Source of the DNA: Arcuatula senhousia
Taxonomy: Eukaryota; Mollusca; Bivalvia; Mytilida; Mytilidae
NCBI GenBank assembly: GCA_963971305.1
Contig: OZ020306.1
Coordinates: 39,329,512-39,393,511, forward strand
Reading direction: 5' to 3'
Length of the DNA stretch: 64,000 nt
How positions within the stretch are numbered: position 1 is the first letter of the stretch; each line of letters begins with the position of its first letter. Of the stretch, positions 11,960-26,300 are shown piece after piece. The notes below the pieces were generated by a model, which was given only the letters and a program-made list of their open reading frames with translations, ran no database searches and was not told the origin of the DNA. A program made the translations under genes and the position numbers.

Positions 11960-14900
11960 GTAGGATTAAATTAAGTTATTGGCTGTTGCATGCAAATAAG
12001 AAATGATATTAGTTATCATGAAGTTTTGTGCAATACTAAGAAATGATGGCATCACCAACAAATATGTCCACATTAAGTCTTCGTCTTTTACTTTTATGCT
12101 TTAGCCAAAATGTGTTTTTAGCCTTTGGATGAAGCAAGTGTATTTTTCTTTAAAAAAGAATTTCAATTCATCTTTAAAAAAAACATCAATAAATATGTTG
12201 AATTGTATTTGGTTAAACTTTATAAAAGACAAGAATTTTCAAAGCTTCCTTTTCATTATAAAAGTAAGCATTGAACTTATTTCCATAAAGCAATCTTTTT
12301 TTTGGACAAAGTTGAGTAATTTTGCAACGAAATTTAACCAGCAACCAATAAATATACTTATTTGATTTGTAATTTACATATAAAAAAGTGATGTTATTTT
12401 AAAAACCAATAAGTGCGCAATAGACAGTGCGTCTTCAGAGTTAATTGTTTATGCTTGAAAGTGTAAGCCTTAAAAAGGTATTGACACTAATTATAATAGA
12501 AGACTAAGTCAAGTGAGCCAAATTAAAATGGTGGTTACCTAAATTTATAAAGCTCTGATTTTCCAAGCATAAAGTCACTATCAAAGAAACACCTTCACGC
12601 CTCGGTACTTCTAGCTTTACGGTTTCCGTTAAAAATTAGCAATGAATAATTATCTCTTTTTATGCCTTAAAAAGTTAATTCAAATGATTTTCTCACCTGT
12701 AAATTTCATGTTTGCCAAAGGGTTATCAAATTTATAAGTTGTATTTTTTCAATTTTGACAAGTAGTTTTTTAGTTCTTTAAAAAACGTTATCGCTATGTT
12801 GCGTGTGTCAAGATATCTGACACTCAAGAAACGGTAAAGGTGTCAACATTTGGTGTTAATACTTTTTATGCAAATGTGATTTTTAAAAGGGTATTGTAAT
12901 GTTAATGTCTAAATTGAAGTGCTTTAAATAGAACATTAGAATATGTTTTAGATAAGAAATTCTAAATTTAAATGGATAAAAAGTGAAAAATGGATTAATC
13001 AGATTTTATTAGAAAAAAAAATATTGCATTTATCTTTTGACAAAATCTTAATGTATCCATTGAAAAACCTCAATCAGTTCTTGTTCACTTTTTGACAGCA
13101 AGTACACTTATACCAATTGAGAATTTTTAGAATAAATGGGTTTATAAAGTTGGGCAACATTATCTTTTTAAGAAATGATTCATAAGGTTTAGATTTTTAA
13201 ATGCATCACCATCTTAATAGAAATTTTTTTCTTATTTACTACAAGCTCTTTGTCTCTTTTTCAAAACATAGTATGCAAAGGTGAAAGATACAAGGCTACA
13301 TGATGCTTGGCATGTATTATTTGCATAAAATCATGTTTAATTTGACTTCTTGAGAATGAGATTTATCTTTTTCAAGATTTACACATTATATGTGCATGAT
13401 GTAATAAGTTTGCAACTCTTAGATTACAAAAGCAGTTTGTGTTTTTCATTTAAAAGATTTTCAAGTAATACAAGCTCCAGTCAGTGCTCTTGAACTATAT
13501 ATGTAATTTTGTTAGAACTTAGCAGGGCTATTAAGATCTATCTGTCAAATACATGTTTAATCAGTTTTCTATACATTCATAATTTTACTTTTTTTTAATT
13601 GTCGTTACTTTAAATAAGAGTTAACTCTTTTTGAATAGATGGTGAAAGTTATCTTTCTTTGTGAAAATTTGAAAATCTTTCATGTGCAAGAATTCGTTAG
13701 GTTAAATGTTAAATCATTATTTGAACATAGAATTTTGAAAAGTGTATTCATTGACATTGTATAACTGAATTTAAAACTGTCGTGGAGGCAAGGGCCTTTT
13801 ATGTCCTGCCAACTTTTCCCATTTAGCCCTTTAGTGTTTATATATCTTGTGGGTTCTTTAAATAGTGATACGTCTTGTGGTTTAAATCTGGCCTCAAGCC
13901 TGTGCCATCTGAAATTGAAAATTAAGTGTTGAGGTATTTTTTTGTCCAAATATAACAATTGTCAAATTTGATGTGTGGTCATATTTCAAACTGTTAATGT
14001 TGAATAAACACAACTAACTTCACCCTTTGTCAAATATGACCACATTGGTCGATATTTCTATAATATCTACCTCATCTTAAGCTTTTCTTGACTAAATTAG
14101 CAAAATTTTTCAACAAATTTAACCACAATATAAACATAGGTTAGAAATAAGACTATTTTCTTTGAACAGTTGATAAATACAGGGCTATCTTTTCCCCTGG
14201 GTCATCTTTTCTATCTGGGATAGATTAGATTATCTAATTAGTAGAATAGGTCTGAATTTAATTGGAGATAAGGGAATTTGGTCCCTTTAAGGTGTGGTAG
14301 TGTCCAGCTTTAATTGGATTTTTCAAAGAACCCTATCATTCTGGGGCAACTATCAGTTTTATTGAACTTTCCAAGGCTGAGGCAAATATTTGGGTCTTGT
14401 GTTCTTGCTTTATTTATTATTCTACTGCTTACAAACCTTTATAGAAATAAAACTTGCTTAAAATGAGATAAAAACTTTGTAATGAAACAAAGTAAATTTG
14501 ATTAAACAAATTATCATTTTTTGTTTTTTCCCCTAAAAAAATACATGAGCACATGAATTAGCACAAGGTTTAGTCATTAATTTAATATTGTAATATAAAT
14601 TAAACAATTGACAATACAAGTTTTAAAACTTAAAAACTTCCTGCATTTCAATAAACTTAAAAATTTAAAATAACCCTGCAATGGGGCCTCAGTCAGTTTT
14701 ATTAATGAAATTTGTAAGTAGGTCAGCCACGCTGGTAAATGTAAACTAAGCAGCAAAGCTTTTTCATTCATAAAACTTTTAGAGTAACAAATGGGTGTGG
14801 CTTAGATAAATTATGTAAATAAGCTCAAATTTGATTGGCTGATACAAGATTTAGTGATTTATGGAGCCCTGTTGGCTAATCTAGTTTCATTCATAAAGTT

Positions 14901-15846
14901 TTAAAGATAGTGTAAAAAGTTCCCAGGGGTACACAGATGAATTAAAAGTGTGTACAAACTTAATGTAGGCCACAAAAAAGGTTTATATAGAGGATTAAAC
15001 TGGACAATGCAAAACGTGCGAATTTAGGATAGATATAAAAAGTTTTCTTAATGGAGCAATGAACATAAGATAAAAGGGGGACTGTTGATACAGGTGGATT
15101 TATGATTTGTGTAAACTTTTGTCAAGTTCAAGTGTTTGTTCGCTCATATATATTTGTACATTTGCGTAATCGAGAGTTGTTACTACAGTTGTTCTCCTAT
15201 GGTCATTGAGTTGGCACAATAATTTGGAAGAGCTGGACACTTGATTCAATAGCATCATATACAAATTATTTGCAAACTTTAGAATAGAGTGAAAGAAAGG
15301 ATTACAAACTATTCTTCTGAAAGATTGCATAACTTTAAAAACTTTTGAGAAGTTATCAAACTTTTGCAAAATCAATATAAAATAATATTTTGACTATGGA
15401 TAAGGTGTAGGAAGAATTTTGCACTTTTGACTTTACTGGCTGGACCATTATATAACTTTGATGGGTGTTGCACACCATCTGTGATATTTTCATGTTCATA
15501 AATGACACAGAAGGAAAAGACCATGGTTATAGAACGAGGGTTAAAGAATAAAGTTGCTTCCCTTTTCCCGTCATGGCACACTAACGGTCGTGGAAATGCA
15601 GGTGAGTGATGAAGTCATCTTTTTGCTTAATTTTAATATAACTATGAAGTCATCTTTTTTCTCGTTCTGTGGTTTCTCATCTTTTTCTTTTTTAACAGAA
15701 TGTTATTTCTATGTAAGAAGCACTTCAATTTTTCTGCACAATACTTTCTGACTTAAGCCACTTGCATCTTTTTGCAGGTTGATTCATAAAGTTTGTTCTT
15801 TGATTCTGACCTGTTCTCTTGAATTGTGTTGGTGGTCTTAGTTTTT
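11960..15846. other. Non-coding AT-rich DNA, nothing firm
   Basis: Minus-strand open frames near 13,680-13,958 (92 codons) and 15,100-15,581 (91 and 69 codons) exist, but they lack recognisable motifs, paired splice sites or homology that I know. A CAG|GTGAGT donor-like string occurs at about 15,598-15,606 and could end a 5' non-coding exon, but no start or promoter supports this. Confidence 0.4.
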
Positions 15847-17022
15847 GTCTCGCCTGCGACGAATAGTCGCGGAAGGCGAGACATAGGTATTACTTTCCGG
15901 CGATGGCGGCGGCGGCGGCGACGGCGGCGGCGTAAACTTTTTTGTAAGACTTTTATGGACGATGAATTGCTTGAAAAGTATAATAGCTAGGCATCTGATA
16001 TTTGGTATACAGACAGTTGAGGGTATGGTCTACGCAACTGTCGCCATGCCGTGTGACCCTGACCCCATTTTCACGCTCCAGTGACTCTGTGAACTTAGGT
16101 CTTTTTTCAGGCCGTAAACTTTTTTGTAAGACTTTTGTGGACGATGAATTGCTGGAAAAGTATATTAGCTAGGCATCTTATATTTGGTATACAGACAGTT
16201 CAGGTAATGGTTTATGCAACTGTCACCATGTCGTGTGACCCTGACCCCATTTTCACGCTCTAGTGACTGTGTGAACTTAGGTCTTTTTTCAGGCCGTAAA
16301 CTGTTTTGTAAGACTTTTGTGGACGATGAATTGCTGGAAAAGTATATTAGCTAGGCATCTGATATTTGGTATACAGACAGTTCAGATTATGGTCTACGCA
16401 ACTGTCACCATGCCATGTGACCCTGACCCCATTTTCACGCTCCAGTGACTCTGTGAACTTAGGTCTTTTTTCAGGCCGTTAACTTTTTTATAAGACTTTT
16501 GTGGATGATGAATTGCTGGAAAAGTATATTAGCTAGGCATCTGATATTAGGTATACAGACAGTTTAGGTTAAGTTCTACGCAACTGTTACCATGTTGCAT
16601 GACCCTGACCCCATTTTCACGCTCAAGTGACTCTGTGAAATTAGGTCTTTTTCAGGCCGAAAAACTTTTTTGTAAGACTTTTGTGGACGATGAATTGCTG
16701 GAAAAGTATAATAGCTAGGCATCTGATATTGGGTAAACAGACAGTTGGGGTTATGGACAACGCAACTGTCACCATGCCATGTGACCATTACCCCATTTTT
16801 ACACTCCAGTGACTGTGAACTTAGGTCTTTCTTTTTTTTTTCAGACAAAAAACTTTTTTTAATACTTTTGTGGACAATGGTTTGCTTGAATAGTATAATA
16901 ACTAGGCATCTGTTATTAGGTATACAGACACTTTTTGTGTTTATATCAAGAAATGAAAGCTTAGGTAGTTGATTTTAGTGATGGTGCCGGCAGGCGAGAC
17001 ATACTTTTAGTGGCCACACTTG
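15847..17022 (+). mobile_element. Pearl/Helitron-like element with 182-bp tandem core
   Basis: The 5' end after a T-run is GTCTCGCCTGCGAC. It folds on GTCGC...AGGCGAGAC (about 15847-15884) and is followed by 'ATAGGTATTACTTTCCGGCG' and a GGC-rich microsatellite. Then come about 5.5 tandem units with starts near 15931, 16113, 16295, 16477 and 16658 (a 181-182 bp step). The 3' end reads GGCAGGCGAGACATACTT...CACTTG followed by T. The same ends occur at 32640-33077, 41394-44492 and, diverged, at 63034-63481. No protein is encoded; open frames inside are products of the repeat. Fixed ends plus a variable tandem core resemble the 'pearl' elements described in bivalves, and Helitron kinship is inferred. 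Confidence 0.75.
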
Positions 17023-20000
17023 TTGATGTAATAAGTTGAATAAAGAACTGTAAAAAAAAAATTGCATGGAAGATTATTCCAAATAATTATCTTAAACCTG
17101 CAATATGTCATGAACATTTCTTTTGCTTTCTCTGTAAGGTTCTTAATCGTTTCTGAAATTAACAAATAAGCAATGGAAATGGAAAATAGCGGTTTTGGTT
17201 GAGAAAAACATTAAATAAAGGAGCATTGCTCTGAAATTCAAAGAAGATTCATACACGTCATGTACATTTTAACTTGTTTAGAAAACTTGCCTATTATCAA
17301 AATTTGATTTTGTAGTAAGTGTCATATAATGGTTTTATTATTATTCCATTATAAACTGTTTGATATATCAAAAGGTCAAGTCCATGGCAAAATCGTGCAC
17401 TAGTGTAATCCAAGCCTTTGCACATACCCACCCAAAGAAAAAAGAAACTACTCGACACTTTCTTAAGGGCTCGCTGTTTTGATGCTGCTTATATTGTGGT
17501 GAAATGGGATGGACTCCACTTACAGAATGGTTTTGTGCAAAATCTAATGAGGTCTTAGTTCAACTGTACTCACTCAAAGGACCATGGAGTGTTAGTAGGA
17601 AATGTCATTTTTAAAAGAATAAAGTGGAAAACATTTGGAGGGGTGGATCCAGACGGGAGGCCCAGGAGGCCTGCCCCCTTTTTTGGCGGAAAATTAGGTT
17701 GCATATATTGGAAATTATTAAAGCATATCCTAAGTGCCCCCCCTTTTTAGCCATTCAGTGGCCCCTCTTTTTGATGTTTTTGAATCTGACACTGATTTTT
17801 TTTTCATTTGACAGTATTTATACTAGAATGGTCCTTGAATATTCATTTTCAGATATGCAATTTATTTTTGCATTTTTCTGAAAAATGCTTTATATCTGGG
17901 GGAAAAGTGCATTTGATGATTTTCGAAGTACATTGACATTGTTTCCTTTTGTACAATGCAGTTATGTTGGATTTGATTCATCAAATCAAGGTTGCCTCTG
18001 AGAAACATATGGTTTCATTATTTGCTTAACAAAACATTCTGTTTACAAGTATTTGCAAATAACAAGATAATTTGCACATTATAGGAATATTTAGCCCATA
18101 CATAAATCTTAAGATTTGCATTTTCAGATATTTTGCTGACACCTGAAGTTTACATTGGTGAATTCTTATAAATGGATTTGGCAAAGAACTGTTTATTTAT
18201 TTAGGTTAGGTCAGGGGTTTACTCCAATGGTATAAAACACCTGTGTTCCCCTTTTTTCATAATTATCCTAACAGTTAAGGGCAGGTGTATGGTACGTGCT
18301 GCACGAGCGAGTGGCGTTCTCTGGTTAGTGGAAAATGCAGATCTATAATGTTTCATGTATGTTTCATTAATAAATTCATTGTGTTGGTGCAAGGCTGTAA
18401 AATAAAGGTTTTTGCAAAAGATTTTTTTAACATGCAAATATTGCTATTAACATTTTATGAAAAATGTTTATTTGTCAAGGAAGTAGAATATCCGAGAAAG
18501 ACTAAAGCACAGCTTTGATCTAAAGAACCTAGTTATTTGAACTTTAATAAAAGAGTCAAATTATATCTTGAACCAAAGTTATCTCAACTACCAAAGAAAA
18601 AATCTCTCTTTAATATATGTATGATCAGTAATTAAAAAAGTTATTTTGGAAAGCAAAATACTGCTATTTTGTCTGATGTCTTAGATGATATTTTCGAAAA
18701 GTTTTAGAAATATGTTTGAGAAAATCTTAGGCAACCTTAGTTTTGTCTATCAATTTTGCTCATCCCACTTTTATATTTTTTAAGTTCTATTTTATTAATG
18801 TTAATTTTAAGTATTGCCAGATCTGATAAGTGCTATTAATTTTATATTATATATTTATCTATCAGTGATTAATAATTCATGTTGGATAAAACCAATATTC
18901 AAATCATTACTTTATTAACTTAAAACAATTATATAAGAGTTGTTTCCCTTGGTCCACTAATTTATAGGAAATTAAAAGTTTTATACAAGAGTTTCTTCCC
19001 TTTGTTCATTATTTTAAAAGATTTCATTATAGATTGTAAATCATCTTTGTTTTAAAAAAAGGTAAAGTCTTTGTGAAGGAGAAACATCTTACAAGTTAAA
19101 TGAGAGATAAAATTTATTTCAACAACCATCAAAAGTATGTTTTGTAATACATTTTGATGACAAAAGCAGAAAACTTTGAAACATCTTTTTACTGAAACTT
19201 ACACATGTTATGCCAGATATATAAAACTAAGTAATAAACTACAAAATTATGTTCTAGATAACTAAACATGATAACGGGAGTCTTAATGTCCATGTAAATA
19301 AACTAAAGAATTAATCGTGGACTTGTTAGACAACATGTAATTTGTAGAATTAAGTTAAATTTAAGATCGTAGAGATCTCATTATTGCCATTAATAGCTTT
19401 TCAAAAGGCCTGGAGGAGGCGAGCTTTTCATGTTTGTTGAAGATAAAAGTAATCTGTTTTGTAATAATTATTTTATTTTTATGTTTTAACACTTGTTGAA
19501 CATTTTGTAAGATTTTCATGTTTGTTCTAGATAATTTTAATCTTTTTTTTGGTATAATTACTTAAGTGCTTTAGCACTTTTTGAACATTTTGTAAAGTAA
19601 ATGTGTAAAGTGTCAGAATTGTACTCTAAATGTTGATGGTCCTGATAAAGTTATGATAAAAAAGGACCATTAATGCAAAAAATTTTTGAAACACATTTTC
19701 ATGCTATTTAAATATTTATTTTGAATCTATAAAAATGTAGAATTTCCCTAATTTTGTAATAAAAAATCTTTTTATAGTATTAATTTTTAGGTCATTAGTT
19801 TAATTTTACATAATTTTGTAATAAAAACATAAAAATGACTTTTTATTTAAAATTTTTTGGTTCAGTTCAAATAGGGAAATTTTCCATCAACAATGATTTT
19901 GGAATAAAATTTGTAATAGTTTATCCAATGTACCCTCTTGACACAACGTTGTAGCCTTTTAGAAAATTAGATCAAAGTCATTAAAAAAGTTTACAACAAT

Positions 20001-23000
20001 TAATAAGTTAATGCTTATACTAATATAACCTCTTCGACCATGTGTTTTTGAGTACCAATCAAATCCAACCTTTGAGTATGAAATTCAAAGTTTGCAGATG
20101 GCCAAGCCAAGTCCTCATACTAGTGTTTTCAACTTGTTTTTAAAGTATGTTAAAAATTAAAGCATTAATTTAGATTTAGTTTTAAGCCTATCGGTTAAGT
20201 AATCTGAGACACCGTAGTGCAGGTTTCCTGCTACTGGTCCTTAAAATAAAGAGTAGAGGATATATCCACTTTGCTCGTAGCGTAATTAATTATCGGTACA
20301 TGTAAGTTCTTGAGTCAGAGACAATCAGGTGTTGTGGGTGACAGTTGATCGATGCTTTGACAGAAATAGCTAGTAATTTTGCGGAAAAGGGGGAGTATGT
20401 TTTTATGTCCCTTCAATAAGTGGGACCCAGGCATTAATGATGTGGGAGTCTGACAATTTCTACTCTGTCTTACACTTTGGTGAACAGTTAGTATAGATCT
20501 GAAATTTTAACATTAGATTGATACTTTTTGAGGATTCACATGTTAAAATTTCATTGCCATTATAGAGGCCTTTCTGACTTGCCAAGTGTTGAAGTTCAAT
20601 GCAATTTCTTTTGATGCCTTTTTTTCAAAAAAGAAAACAAATTTGAGCCTTCAGAAACTTAGACTTCATAAATGTAATGTAACTGCATAGATACATTTTT
20701 ATGAATTCATTTCATGCTCATTTGAAATTATGTGGCAGTAAATTCATTCATAAATGGGCTTGTGTTGTGGTGCTCAAAGCCGTACACTCAAGAGACCTGA
20801 GTTTTAGGTGCCAGCTTATTGAAGATGATAGATCTACATAGTTTAAAAAGATATCTTTTCATTATAGAATAAATTGGAATTATTGTCTTTTCTTTTGGGT
20901 TAATGATAGTGAAGAGTTTAGCAGCTAGATTTATGATGTTCTGTAGAGATCAAGACTTAGGATTCTGATGGGTTATGGTCATTTAATGTACTAAGTTGAA
21001 ATCATTACCATGGCAACTAGTTCAATGTGTGAAAAATATCATAATTAATATTAAATATATCTTTTGATGAAGAGATTTGTGTTTTTATAATTAAGAGCAT
21101 GGCACTAAAAAGTCAGTGTTTTGCTAAGTAAAATGGGAATACATATGAAGTGAACTTAAATAATGTGAGAATTATATTTACAAACCAGCAAGAAGGAAAA
21201 TAAACTTGGTCTTTGATAGTTTTAAAGTTTTAAATATACCACAGATAGAGCAAATATGGATATGGTATATAAAAGTGCATATAGCTGTATATTTTTTTCA
21301 TGGCTGTCAGAATAGACAGGGTGCATTGGGTGCTATTAAACTTCTCCATTTCAGAAAATATTCAAAATTCTGAGGAATTTTCTAAGTCCAGTATTTTGCA
21401 TTCCTAGATATATGACCATGGTTCTTCTGTTTTGATGCCCTCTCCCCATTTTTGGAACCAGTTAAGGTTTTGCCATTTTATGCAGTGATTATAGATAGAT
21501 TTTTCCTGAAAATTAATACTTAAATGACTCTAAATATAAGAATCCTTTTAACATATTGTACCATTTAACATTTCACACAATGAAATATGAAAAAAACTTG
21601 GCATTGATTTGGTCAGTGCCCTTTGGCCATATGTTAGATATTAACTTTTATCAGAAATTTAGATGTAAATTAAAGCTAAGCATACAATTAATATGTCAGA
21701 GTGGACATTGTATACGGCTAATAAAACCATCCAACTTCATTACCTTCACTTAAAAAGCTATAATTTAATAGGAGGTAATCATGGGTGATCAGTCCCCCCA
21801 TTATAAAACTCAATCATGTGAACCCTCCCACCCCCTCATCTTGGTCAATTTGGCTTGAGTGGTACCCCTCAATATTCCATGTCACTTTTGGGTTGACAAG
21901 TTTTGGGATAGGATCATTTCTGAAAGCAATGATTGGTGATGTTTATTTATGGCTGTTTTTATTGTCACGAAATGTTTTATATAGTTAATTAATATAAAGT
22001 TTTTTTAAAAATTTAAAAGCTATATTTTTTTAACTTTGTTTATAAATAGAGTGTAAAAAAAAGGATGCATTAATGTTTTCATGTTTTACATGGTTTTTCA
22101 ATTAACGTGATGCATGCATAAAGTTTATTGAATAAATATAACTTCATTTTAATGCATAAGTAATTAAATTATTTAGATGTATGTTAATTGATGTTTATAA
22201 CAAAGATCTACCATCTTTAATGCATAAAAACAGATTTTTGTAGGAGTGTACTTTTTCTCTCTCTGTCAATTAATTCATCAAACAGATTCAATGAAGAATT
22301 AACAATGTATGAAAAACATCTTGGTGTAAACTTCAAACCAATCCTTAATCCCCCATTTGTCTGACCACAAAAGTTGGCTTTAAAAAGGTCAGCTTATATA
22401 ATACTAAAACCACCACCCTGTCTTTGTTCTCTCTGTGATCAGCTGGTAACATCTACCGCCCACACACGGCCTCAAACTAGGTCAAGGTCCTATTTAAAGT
22501 AGAAAAATTAAAATTTAAAGTGAACCATATGTATCGGTGCATACTAGTATAGCGGTGCAAGCTGTTGTTGCCATTAAACTGTGATTTGAGTGATGCAAAT
22601 TAAATGCAATTGGCGACCAGACCTGATGTCTGTTTAAAATTGGTTGTCTCTGAAATTTGGGTGTAAACTATGCAAAATTTATAAGTTTTTTTTTTTAATT
22701 TTATTTTAGAAATAGGTCAAGTTTACATAATTTTGAAATTTTCACCTTCATTGAAGCATTAAATTTATGCTTTGTGGTTGAATTGTAAAAATTCATAGAA
22801 TGCATAACTAAAAAAAAAAGAGTAAAAAATAAGATCAGTAAAGCATGATAAAGAATGCATTATTAATTTTATGCAGTAGGAAAATCATTGTACCTAATAG
22901 GATGCGCAAGACTTTATGACAAAATCATTGAAAGGGAGTCATTGAACTTTCCTAGATGAAAAACTGGCTGTTTTGCAGTTGTACAAAATTAAGATAGTTG

Positions 23001-23170
23001 TAAATCTTTTTGAAGATGTTCATTGGCAATAATTAATTATTACTACAAAAAAATCACAAGTAGCTAGGATATAGTAGGTCTTCAAAACAGGTGAATGAAA
23101 CATTTGTTTTCATTAAGAAAACTGTTGAAAATCGTGGGAAAGTAGTCTTTTCACACATTGGTACAAAGTG
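17023..23170. other. Non-coding AT-rich DNA upstream of the ETS exons
   Basis: No exon with paired splice sites was recognised. A G/C-rich patch at about 17,635-17,770 ('GGATCCAGACGGGAGGCCC', 'GTGCCCCCCC') looks like a dispersed-repeat fragment because its composition differs abruptly from its surroundings. The promoter and any further 5' exons of the ETS gene may lie here but were not identified. Confidence 0.45.
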
Positions 23171-23306
23171 ATGCTCAAGTATCTACAGAGGAATAAAACT
23201 GATCTTTTGCTTGGATCTGCTGGAGTTGAGAATGTTCCTGTTGTTCCAAGTGATGGAATTGTTTGTACGGATCCAAAGTTGCATCATGGAACAGAGTTGA
23301 AATTGG
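23171..23306 (+). CDS. ETS1: ETS1/2 exon 1 (predicted N-terminus)
   Basis: An ATG at 23171 (context AAGTGATGC) opens 45 codons plus one base, ending at a GTAGTT donor. The donor is weaker than consensus but in exactly the phase needed to make Asp with the next exon. The peptide includes [17 protein letters not shown] and then CTDPKL, with non-random composition. Adding it brings the protein to 454 aa, in the family range. The alternative is an acceptor at CTACAG|AGG (exon starting at 23189) with the true start further upstream. I see no proof of transcription. Confidence 0.5.
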
Positions 23307-26300
23307 GTAGTTGCATGTTACATGTGCAACAAAGTCAAAAATAAAACATCAGTGATTTTGTGACCATTCTTGTATTGTTTTGAAACTTTCAAGCCACCAC
23401 CAATGGGAAAATTTGGAAACTTATCAATTTTGTATAGCTTGATTCACATATTATTATAAGGAAACATTTTGATGCTTAGTTCTATTCCAGTGCAGGTGTT
23501 GTACTTTTTTTCCTGGCAATCTTACTAAAGTTTGATGGGTTTTTTGGGATGTGACAGGGAAGTATAAATCATTTGACCAGGAAGTCATTCAGTTTCATAT
23601 TCTACGAAATGATAACTAAACCAGGTCTTGACAGTTTTAATTGAGTGCAGATTTAACTTTTTGCATTAAAAAAAAATAGATAAGATGAAGATTATGGCAC
23701 ATGTTACTCTTCAGTAGTAAAGTTAGCAAATTTTATGTTTTGAAATGTTCCCCCATCTGCAGCTGTTTCATTCATAAAATGGGTCATGTGATCTAGCCTC
23801 ATTAGCATAAGATTTATGAATGTACCTTATAAGATTCAGTTAAAGAATAGAAGGTCATAGGCCACAAATCTAGGACAGTTAAGAGTTTTAAATTTGACTG
23901 TATGACTCAGTATTTTGTGGTTTATTTATGTGCCTTGATTTAATTTGTGGTTACCTAAACCTCATATGCAAACAAATGAGTGAAAATTGGATAATATAAA
24001 CTGGTGTCAGTTGCCAAGTCTTAACTATCTTCTTAAACTGCAATGTTACATAAAGTTTTATTACTTGTTTCACAATTATAGATAGGAAGAAATGAAATTG
24101 GTTTTAATATTTGACTCTTGACACTTTTAGAATGATAATAAGGGACTTGGCTCAGGTCAAGGAGTGGTTTTAGTATCTTCTTAAAAGTTTGAAGCACGCT
24201 CAGGGTCACAGGTTAAATGAATCATTATAAAAATTCAAATTTGAAGGGTTTTACAAATAATGCAAGCATGATCTGTTTGATTTTGGATTTAGATATGACT
24301 TTTTTACCACAAAATAAATATATTTAGAGTATAAAAAAGAAGTTGCTTGTGGCATTTATTAAGACATGATGCAAGTCTTGTTTTTTAATGACTTTAAAAT
24401 GTTATATTCAAAAGAGGTTTAGAAAAGTTTTGTAGCACTTACTTCTTAAGTGCATATGCAATAAAAGTAAGAGCAAATACAAATTTTACCAGTCTCATCA
24501 TAACATTTATCTTTGCAATTTCAAAGTTACTAAACTTGAAAAAAAGTTGCTTTCTTGTGCCATTTTAATGACTATTTATAAGTAAGCATAAGTGCATTGT
24601 TTGCAAAATTAGAGTTTCCTTGTAATTTTTTTTTATAGTAAATGCCATTGATTTGCTGACAGATTTTTTGTCCATTTCAGATATTCCTGTCACCACCCAG
24701 GTTCTACCCCTGACCCCAGGGACATCACAGAAGATGTCACAAGCTCTGCTCGATAGCTTCAAGAGTTTCGAGAAGCAGCAGTACGACATACCAAAAGGTA
24801 CACACAAAATAGATATATAAAAGTTTTTAAGAAGCACAAGTTAAAAAAACTCAGATTTTTTTTGGTTTTTTTTTGGGGGGGGGACTTTACTTATTAAAAT
24901 TGGAGCATTAGATTAAAAACATATTTTCAAGAATTTGTAAGTTTTAATGCATTCTCATTATGGCATTTTTTTCAATTACTTATTAGTTAGAAAGCTTCAT
25001 TGAACATGTTGAATGCAATATATTTTATATGATACATTTCTTGTAATTGCATTGGAAAAATTATTACAATTTTAGAATTTCTTTGGGTTATGAATATTGA
25101 AACTTACCAATTCAGTCTTTAGATATCTTCATATTCAAGAATTAATTTTGATCATTTTAATTTTGGTAAAATTTGAGCACAAATTGATGAAGTACTGACT
25201 TTGTAAGCCAGTCTCCCTCTCTACTAGACTAATTTTACCAGACAAATTCAAATTATCCCAATTAAGTTGATGATTGTAATTTTCAATAGCATGTGATGCC
25301 TTTGTAATAGGGAAATCTATTATGGAGAGATTGACCCCAAAACCATCAAAATATAATTTGTAGATTAGGACAAGACTATTTTATTATTTCGTCATGTAAA
25401 ATGTTGAATATTTTCAATTTGGAAAGAGCATAGATAATATTTTATTCAAAGAATTAATTTTCTAGAATAAGTCTATCTAAGAAAGTTTGAAAATTTACAT
25501 TAAACATGTTAAACACATCAGAATGAATAAAGTGTTATTAAGAATAAAAAATTATTTAATAGTAGGCTATGAATGTTTTCCCCTATCAGATTGATATTTT
25601 AATAGTCAGATTATTTAATCAACTTGAAGTTTATCTTGATAAGATCATTAAATTGATAAATCCCAAAAGATTAATAATGTTTTCACACAATATGATTAAG
25701 CACTACCGACTTAGATTTCAAAACAGAATAGTTCCAATTCGATTGATTACAAAGTCCACATGTAAAAAGAGCAGTTGGTCTGATATTGTCTTTGATTGAA
25801 ATGATAAAAACTTTCCAGCCCCACTGAGGGTATTGTTGCTAGTCATGCGATCCATGCCCCTCTCCACAGAGATTTGCTTAAAGTTGCGTTTTAATCAAAT
25901 ACCTGAAACTAACGGTTAATACAGCGGTATAATATTTCCAAGGTAGTAACTTTTTACTAATTAAACTTGGGTTTTGATAATCGTTTTAATTATTTTAAAG
26001 ACTTCTGCTGCTCTTATGAGAGGGTAGTCATGTTGCGATACACTATCATGAAGAGTGATCTGATTAATTTGGCTTTTCCTAAAAATATTAGATGCAAATT
26101 GATTGAATAAAATTGCTACATCTAATTTTTAGATGATGTTTAAATTTGCTCATTTTGAATGGATTTGACAGAATAAGGAACATCACGGTTTACCAATTTA
26201 AACATATAGTTATTAAGATGGGACAAATTCGTAATTTTTAAAAATCAAGACCTTGTCAGTGCACACATCTAAGGTATATGTTAAAAAGCCTTCATGGTGC

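Noticed and set aside
13680..13958. 92-codon minus-strand frame with fairly balanced composition
   Set aside because: No family resemblance, no paired splice sites, and no neighbouring exon on that strand.
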